Shown here: in pieces, positions 6,357 to 10,298 of the stretch
How positions within the stretch are numbered: the first letter of the stretch is position 1
Layout of the letters: every line of letters starts with the position of its first letter
NCBI GenBank assembly: GCA_002404675.1
Contig: DHKE01000047.1
Coordinates: 5,889 to 16,186 of the forward strand
Reading direction: 5' to 3'
DNA: 10,298 nucleotides
Origin: Porphyromonadaceae bacterium UBA4702
GTDB lineage: Bacteria; Bacteroidota; Bacteroidia; Bacteroidales; Muribaculaceae
The notes under the pieces: model-generated
Seen by the model: only the letters and a program-made list of their open reading frames with translations
What the model was told of the DNA's origin: nothing
Database searches by the model: none
Position numbers and translations under genes: made by a program

Positions 6357-7880
6357 ATGAATTGCACAGCACGTTCTTTCAGCCGCCGCAGCCGGGCATT
6401 GCTGCTGTCCGCAGTGGCTGCGATTGCCTCGTTGGCCGCACCCATGCAAGCCGCCGACAACCCGAAGCGCGAGTTTCGCGGTGCATGGCTGCACGTCGTG
6501 GGCGAGGTGAATTTCCGCAAGATGTCCACGGAACAGGCCAAGCAGTTCATCTCCAAGCAGATCGGCCTTCTGGCAGATGCCGGCTGCAACGCTGTCATCT
6601 TTCAGGTGCGCCCAATGGCTGATGCCCTCTACCGTTCGCAGATAGAGGACTGGTCATCGTTTCTAACCGGGCAGCGCGGCAAAGCCCCCTCGCCGATGTG
6701 GGACCCCATGGAGTTCGCCATCGAGGAGGCTCATAAGCGCGGCATGGAGTTTCATGCCTGGCTCAACCCTTACCGTGTCAGCGCAAAGGGTGAGGCGTTG
6801 CCGCAAGACCACCTGAGCCGCAAAGAGCCGCACCGCTTCTTCCGCTACAATGGACAGACGTTCTTCGACCCGGCATACCCTGAAAACCGCGAGCTGATAA
6901 CGGAGATAGTGCGCGACATCGTGACCCGCTATGACGTGGACGCGATACACCTTGACGACTATTTCTATCCCTATCCCTCGGGGTCATCGCGATTTGACGG
7001 CGACGGCGCATCGTATGCCAAGTTCGGTGGCGGCATGGACCGGGGCGACTGGCGGCGGCACAATGTGGATTTGCTCATCGAACAGCTGCACAAGGCCATA
7101 CACGCTGCCAAGCCGTGGGTGCGCTTCGGCATCAGCCCCTTCGGGATATGGCGCAACAGCAAGAGCGACAGCCGCGGGTCGGACACCAACGGACTGCAAA
7201 ACTATGACGACTTGTATGCCGACATCCTGCTGTGGGACGAGAAAGGGTGGGTGGACTATGTCGTTCCGCAGCTGTACTGGGAACTCGACCACTCGGCGGC
7301 TTCGTCGCGCAAACTCGTGAAATGGTGGAACGACCACATACACCATGCGCAGCTGTACATAGGCCAGGACGTGAAGCGCACCATGGACAAAAAGGACACC
7401 GCCGCCGGACGCTCTGACGAACTTGACACCAAAATAGAACTGTCGCGCAGTTATGAGAATGTGCAGGGCAACGTGTGGTGGCACGGCTATTGGGTCACTG
7501 GCAACTACGGCGGCTCGTTTGACAAGCTCGCGCAGACATACCAGTCGACGCTCGCCCTCCCCCCGGCATACGGCGACAACATCTCGGTGGCGAAGCCGTC
7601 AAACCTGCACATCGAGCAGCGCGACGGCAAGTCATACCTCGAGTGGGACGCGCCGGCTCACGGGCGCCGGCAGGCGGCGAAGGATGTGGTGAAATATGTG
7701 GTCTATGAGTTTTATGAGGACGAGAGGGTAGACCTGGACGACGCGCAGACCATCATCTCAATTACGCCCTACACGTCGGTGCTGCTCCCGGACGAGGAGG
7801 ACATGACGCGCACATTTGTCGTCACCTCCGTAGACCGTCAGAACCGCGAGTCCGCCCCAGTGACCGTCACCATCCCCTGA
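6357..7880 (+). CDS. Exported GHL10/DUF187 family glycoside hydrolase-like protein
   Basis: Secreted protein of the GHL10 (DUF187, YngK-like) family, related to TIM-barrel glycoside hydrolases. Family members are annotated as family 10 glycosylhydrolases and are suspected of acting on cell-wall or other glycans; the substrate is not established. Residues 1-32 form a Sec signal peptide (basic RSFSRRSR, a hydrophobic stretch, then PMQA); there is no lipobox Cys. The barrel spans about 38-400, with REFRGAWLHVV at 38-48, AVIFQVRPMADALY at 79-92, FHAWLNPYRVS at 132-142, DAIHLDDYFYPYP at 195-207 (candidate acidic catalytic residues Asp200/Asp201), FGISPFGIWRN at 257-267 and VVPQLYWEL at 302-310. 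A fibronectin-III-like domain follows (about 411-507). The length of 507 residues is usual. An ATG at 6331 is out of frame. It is transcribed alone, divergent from queF and convergent with the protease gene; nothing in the context points to a substrate. Confidence 0.9.
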   Translation: MNCTARSFSRRSRALLLSAVAAIASLAAPMQAADNPKREFRGAWLHVVGEVNFRKMSTEQAKQFISKQIGLLADAGCNAVIFQVRPMADALYRSQIEDWSSFLTGQRGKAPSPMWDPMEFAIEEAHKRGMEFHAWLNPYRVSAKGEALPQDHLSRKEPHRFFRYNGQTFFDPAYPENRELITEIVRDIVTRYDVDAIHLDDYFYPYPSGSSRFDGDGASYAKFGGGMDRGDWRRHNVDLLIEQLHKAIHAAKPWVRFGISPFGIWRNSKSDSRGSDTNGLQNYDDLYADILLWDEKGWVDYVVPQLYWELDHSAASSRKLVKWWNDHIHHAQLYIGQDVKRTMDKKDTAAGRSDELDTKIELSRSYENVQGNVWWHGYWVTGNYGGSFDKLAQTYQSTLALPPAYGDNISVAKPSNLHIEQRDGKSYLEWDAPAHGRRQAAKDVVKYVVYEFYEDERVDLDDAQTIISITPYTSVLLPDEEDMTRTFVVTSVDRQNRESAPVTVTIP

Positions 7881-7948
7881 CAGAGTTCGCACATAGTAGT
7901 CCCTCCATGACGGCATAAGCAATCCCTGTGTTTTCGGCATGGTGTGTA
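7881..7948. other. Convergent 68-bp intergenic gap, no clear terminator
   Basis: The gap lies between the stops of the GHL10-family gene (plus) and the protease-like gene (minus). The only symmetry noticed is a weak CCATG (7905-7909)/CATGG (7938-7942) pair with a 28-nt loop and no flanking U-tract. That is too little to call a terminator on either strand. Confidence 0.5.
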
Positions 7949-9304
7949 CTACTTTGCGGGGGTGGTTGTGACGGTGAAATCCGCCATGTTGAAATGAACT
8001 GTGCCGAACAGCATCAGCGATTTCAGCCCAATCAGATGCTCGGATTTTTCGTCTGCTTGTGCCAGCTCAATATGGATATCTATGCTCGGCAGGATGACCG
8101 AGCTGCCGCCGAACTGACATTCCATCTCCGGCACGCGATAGCATTGCGAGGCATTGACACCGCCAAAGCCAGCTGTCCTGACTGTCTCCAGGCTGCCAGC
8201 ATTGACAACGAGCTCTTTGTTGCACTCGTAAAACGGTTGCCCGAGATAGCCGTATGACGCATTTCCTGTATCGATGAGCATCAGCACCGGCGTGCCATGC
8301 ACCGTGCTTTTGGCAAGCAGGTTCATTGTCTGCGAGAAGCACATATTGGGATAGGCATCGCTGCGCTGCGAAGCCTCACGCGGTACCGTGATGCGGCTGT
8401 TGTCGAAATCTATGGTCAACTCCTTGAGCTGCAGCATGAGTTCGCTGCCTACAACGATGTTGACGTACTCTCCATATTCATCAGCCGTTTCATTCCCAGT
8501 GGAAAAGTCCATTACATAGAATGGTACATCTGTCACAGTTATGTTGCCGATTTTCAGCTCCTTGGCAATGGCGTATCCGCCGTGCTGCGCTCCCTCGCCC
8601 CAGACCTTTGTCTTCACATCGAGCGGGACGAGTCCGAATTTCCGCGCCAGCTCCCTCGAAATCACATTTGCGCCGGCACCGGTGTCGAATGTGATGTCAG
8701 CCGTGAAGCCGTTGATGTAGCTGTCAGACAAGTGCATCAGCACGCCCCCTTTTTCTTCCGGACCAACGGGAGTTATCTTGAATGGGACAGAGCCGTCTGT
8801 GCCTTCGGCTATGGAGATGCCATACGGACGGAACGCCGACAATGCCGTGTATTGGTCTATCTGCCGCTGCATCCTGTTGACGGCGGTCGAGTCCAGCTGC
8901 ACCAGGTAGTCTCGTGTAGCGTCGAGAACGGAAGACAGTACCTTCGCGGCTTTTTCATTGTCGCCTGTCCGGCTCAAGTCCATTGAGAACATTTGCGCCG
9001 AGGCGAGCAGCAGCCCCAAGTCCAAGTTTGACGACTGAGTGTTGAACAGCTCCCCGAATGCCGGTATCGACACGTCGGGGCGGTTCAGGCGGTTGCCGAG
9101 CAGGCAGCGCGAATAGATCTCGAGGAAATCCGATATGGAGTCTTTCGGCTCTGTGCGGTACAGCGAGTCGAGGGCGAACCAGTCAGAGCTGTTCATAGCC
9201 TCCGCGATTTTCTCATCGGCGGTTTTTGCCGAAATGACATTCATCGACAGCATCAATGCCGTGAATGTCAGAGCGATACATTTGCTATAATTGAAAGTGT
9301 TCAT
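7949..9304 (-). CDS. Exported protein with two retropepsin-like aspartyl protease domains
   Basis: Probable periplasmic or surface aspartyl protease of the retropepsin-like (Asp_protease_2) type. Residues 1-26 are a signal peptide ending in VISA. Residues about 28-160 are helical with no recognised motif. The first protease lobe (about 175-306) has ITFDTGAGANVIS at 204-216 (Asp207-Thr-Gly) and the closing pattern LKELTIDFDNSRITV (293-307). The second lobe (about 325-447) has LMLIDTGNASYGYL at 341-354 (Asp345-Thr-Gly) and a closing stretch GLKSLMLFGTVHFNMADFTV. Single-lobe retropepsins dimerise, so two lobes in one chain could form a pepsin-like monomeric active site. The second motif is DTGN rather than the usual DTGA/S, so one lobe may be degenerate. 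The start ATG 9302-9304 overlaps the stop of the upstream gene (ATGA) and directly precedes the signal peptide. Substrate unknown. Base composition is intermediate between the GC-rich left side and the AT-rich gene upstream. Confidence 0.85.
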   Translation of the reverse strand: MNTFNYSKCIALTFTALMLSMNVISAKTADEKIAEAMNSSDWFALDSLYRTEPKDSISDFLEIYSRCLLGNRLNRPDVSIPAFGELFNTQSSNLDLGLLLASAQMFSMDLSRTGDNEKAAKVLSSVLDATRDYLVQLDSTAVNRMQRQIDQYTALSAFRPYGISIAEGTDGSVPFKITPVGPEEKGGVLMHLSDSYINGFTADITFDTGAGANVISRELARKFGLVPLDVKTKVWGEGAQHGGYAIAKELKIGNITVTDVPFYVMDFSTGNETADEYGEYVNIVVGSELMLQLKELTIDFDNSRITVPREASQRSDAYPNMCFSQTMNLLAKSTVHGTPVLMLIDTGNASYGYLGQPFYECNKELVVNAGSLETVRTAGFGGVNASQCYRVPEMECQFGGSSVILPSIDIHIELAQADEKSEHLIGLKSLMLFGTVHFNMADFTVTTTPAK

Positions 9305-10298
9305 TTTCTTAGGAAACCATATTCATAAATCTTAGGTTCTATTCGGCTTGCGAGAAGTCGAAGTTTTTCGCGCATGATGCCGATTAGTTCCATATACCTT
9401 TTGTCTTGACTTTCATTGTTCATTTGTACTTTGCCGCCTTTTAGGGTCTTTGTTCCTTGGAAGAACATCTTGATGTCGTACAATGAAGCATCTGGGTTTG
9501 CTTTTGGTTGTGAGTGATAATACGCCCATAGTTCCCTTCCTGCTGTGATAACGTCGTTAGCTTCAGGCGAGAAGACAAAAGGCGAATTTTTGTCTCCAAA
9601 TAAGGATGATTGTATGTTGAGTAATTTGCCCTTTAAGAAATCAGACATAAAATGGCTTTTGAAACAATCTCTTGCTCCGACTTCTTCCTCTGTGAATGGA
9701 ATCCAATGGTTGACACCTCCTTTTTCGTTTACTCTGTTTTGACCATTGAATAAGGTGAATATCAAGCAGTCACTGACAAATAGATTGTCATATCTGTAAC
9801 TTGAATTTGGGCTGTTGTATTGGTCTCTGTCGTTTATCCATGTGGCTTGTATTGCATGACGGACAGCAAAGTAAACGCAAATGTGAAGCAAATTGCGGGC
9901 TGTTATATAACAAGTCTTGCGTTGCTTCAAGTCGCTGGGGGATGGCGTGTTCGTGATGAAGACTCCGTTGTTGTTTTGGATATCAGATCCGAGCATACGC
10001 AAATATGCAATCCTTGGATTGATTTTGTCATACGCCCCCCTGAGCCAGTCCATGAGTAGTTGGTTTGGGACAGGGGCAAAAAGACGTTTTTTGCCGAGGA
10101 ACGATCCATTTCGGTCGTATAAGTCGGCAGATATGCTGCTGAAGTTTTTGCGTACAGAGGTGTCCCATATATAGAAACCGATGGGGAAACTTCCGCTTAC
10201 GTTGTCAAATGTGTCTGCTGGAACCAAAAAAATTCGCCTCAGCTCCGCCTGGAAGCTTAAACGAAAATCTTTAAAATTCGGTGCTTGCAAATTTTTCA
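9301..10298 (-). CDS. Probable N-6 adenine DNA methylase, C-terminal part, runs off right edge
   Basis: The frame is open from the window edge to the TGA at 9301-9303, so this is at least the C-terminal 332 codons of a longer gene. The first codon that could start inside the window is a TTG at 10288-10290; it is unlikely to be the real start. Counting from it, NFKDFRLSF (5-13), VPADTFDNVSGSFPIGFYIW (23-42), NHWIPFTEEEVGARDCF (194-210), AGRELWAYYHSQP (250-262), ASLYDIKMFFQG (268-279) and RIEPKIYEYGFL (316-327) resemble, from memory, the C-terminal part of Bacteroidota N-6 DNA methylases. The catalytic NPPY-type and SAM motifs would be upstream and cannot be checked here. No signal peptide or membrane helix. 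The gene is visibly AT-richer than everything to its left, which suggests horizontal transfer. Its stop overlaps the protease start. Family assignment is moderate; a non-catalytic specificity-type protein is the alternative. Confidence 0.6.
   Translation of the reverse strand, partial: KNLQAPNFKDFRLSFQAELRRIFLVPADTFDNVSGSFPIGFYIWDTSVRKNFSSISADLYDRNGSFLGKKRLFAPVPNQLLMDWLRGAYDKINPRIAYLRMLGSDIQNNNGVFITNTPSPSDLKQRKTCYITARNLLHICVYFAVRHAIQATWINDRDQYNSPNSSYRYDNLFVSDCLIFTLFNGQNRVNEKGGVNHWIPFTEEEVGARDCFKSHFMSDFLKGKLLNIQSSLFGDKNSPFVFSPEANDVITAGRELWAYYHSQPKANPDASLYDIKMFFQGTKTLKGGKVQMNNESQDKRYMELIGIMREKLRLLASRIEPKIYEYGFLRK

Noticed and set aside
7905..7942. CCATG/CATGG inverted repeat as a bidirectional terminator
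   Set aside because: The stem is only 5 bp with a 28-nt loop and there is no T-tract on either side.
8297..8986. Plus-strand open frame of 229 codons
   Set aside because: It is fully inside and antisense to the protease-like gene, whose DTG motifs and signal peptide show which strand is coding.
7949..10298. New defence system formed by methylase plus protease
   Set aside because: The protease has a Sec signal peptide and would act outside the cytosol, the compositions differ, and the methylase half is missing. The overlap is reported but is not enough to call a system.

Overview
The window reads as a chromosomal stretch of a GC-rich member of the Bacteroidota, probably order Bacteroidales. 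Three points support this. The promoters match the Bacteroidota -33/-7 pattern (TTG, 19-20 nt, TAnnTTTG). The start codons lack Shine-Dalgarno sequences. The proteins look like Bacteroidales versions of their families. The exact genus (for example something near Muribaculaceae) is a guess. Most of the window is GC-rich; roughly the last kilobase is clearly AT-richer. No rRNA, tRNA, CRISPR array or insertion sequence was seen.

Layout. (1) Positions 1-3992, minus strand: a likely operon read mgtC -> CPA2 cation/proton antiporter -> guaA. guaA runs off the left edge. The first two genes overlap by ATGA and the third follows after 19 nt. The only promoter seen lies directly against the mgtC start codon, so the transcript may be leaderless. 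(2) Positions 4042-6177, minus strand: a four-gene queuosine-precursor operon, queF -> queC -> queD -> queE. It covers every step from 7,8-dihydroneopterin triphosphate to preQ1. queF and queC overlap by ATGA. The leader starts with a strong 8-bp stem-loop. (3) Positions 6178-6356: a compact divergent control region. The -33 parts of the queF promoter and of the promoter of the next gene are the two arms of a perfect inverted repeat. (4) Positions 6357-7880, plus strand: an exported GHL10/DUF187-type glycoside hydrolase-like protein. (5) Positions 7949-9304, minus strand: an exported protein with two retropepsin-like DTG motifs. (6) Positions 9301-10298, minus strand: the C-terminal part of an AT-rich gene that resembles the end of Bacteroidota N-6 adenine DNA methylases. 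It enters from beyond the right edge and overlaps the protease gene by ATGA.

How they work together: QueD, QueE, QueC and QueF act in series to make preQ1 for tRNA queuosine; the first enzyme (GTP cyclohydrolase I) and the tRNA-inserting steps are not in the window. MgtC and the antiporter suggest a membrane ion-homeostasis pair, with guanine nucleotide synthesis (guaA) attached downstream. The right end looks like the edge of a horizontally acquired segment carrying a modification enzyme. I found no convincing new multi-gene system. The best leads are the divergent promoter palindrome, the queF leader structure and the methylase/protease junction.
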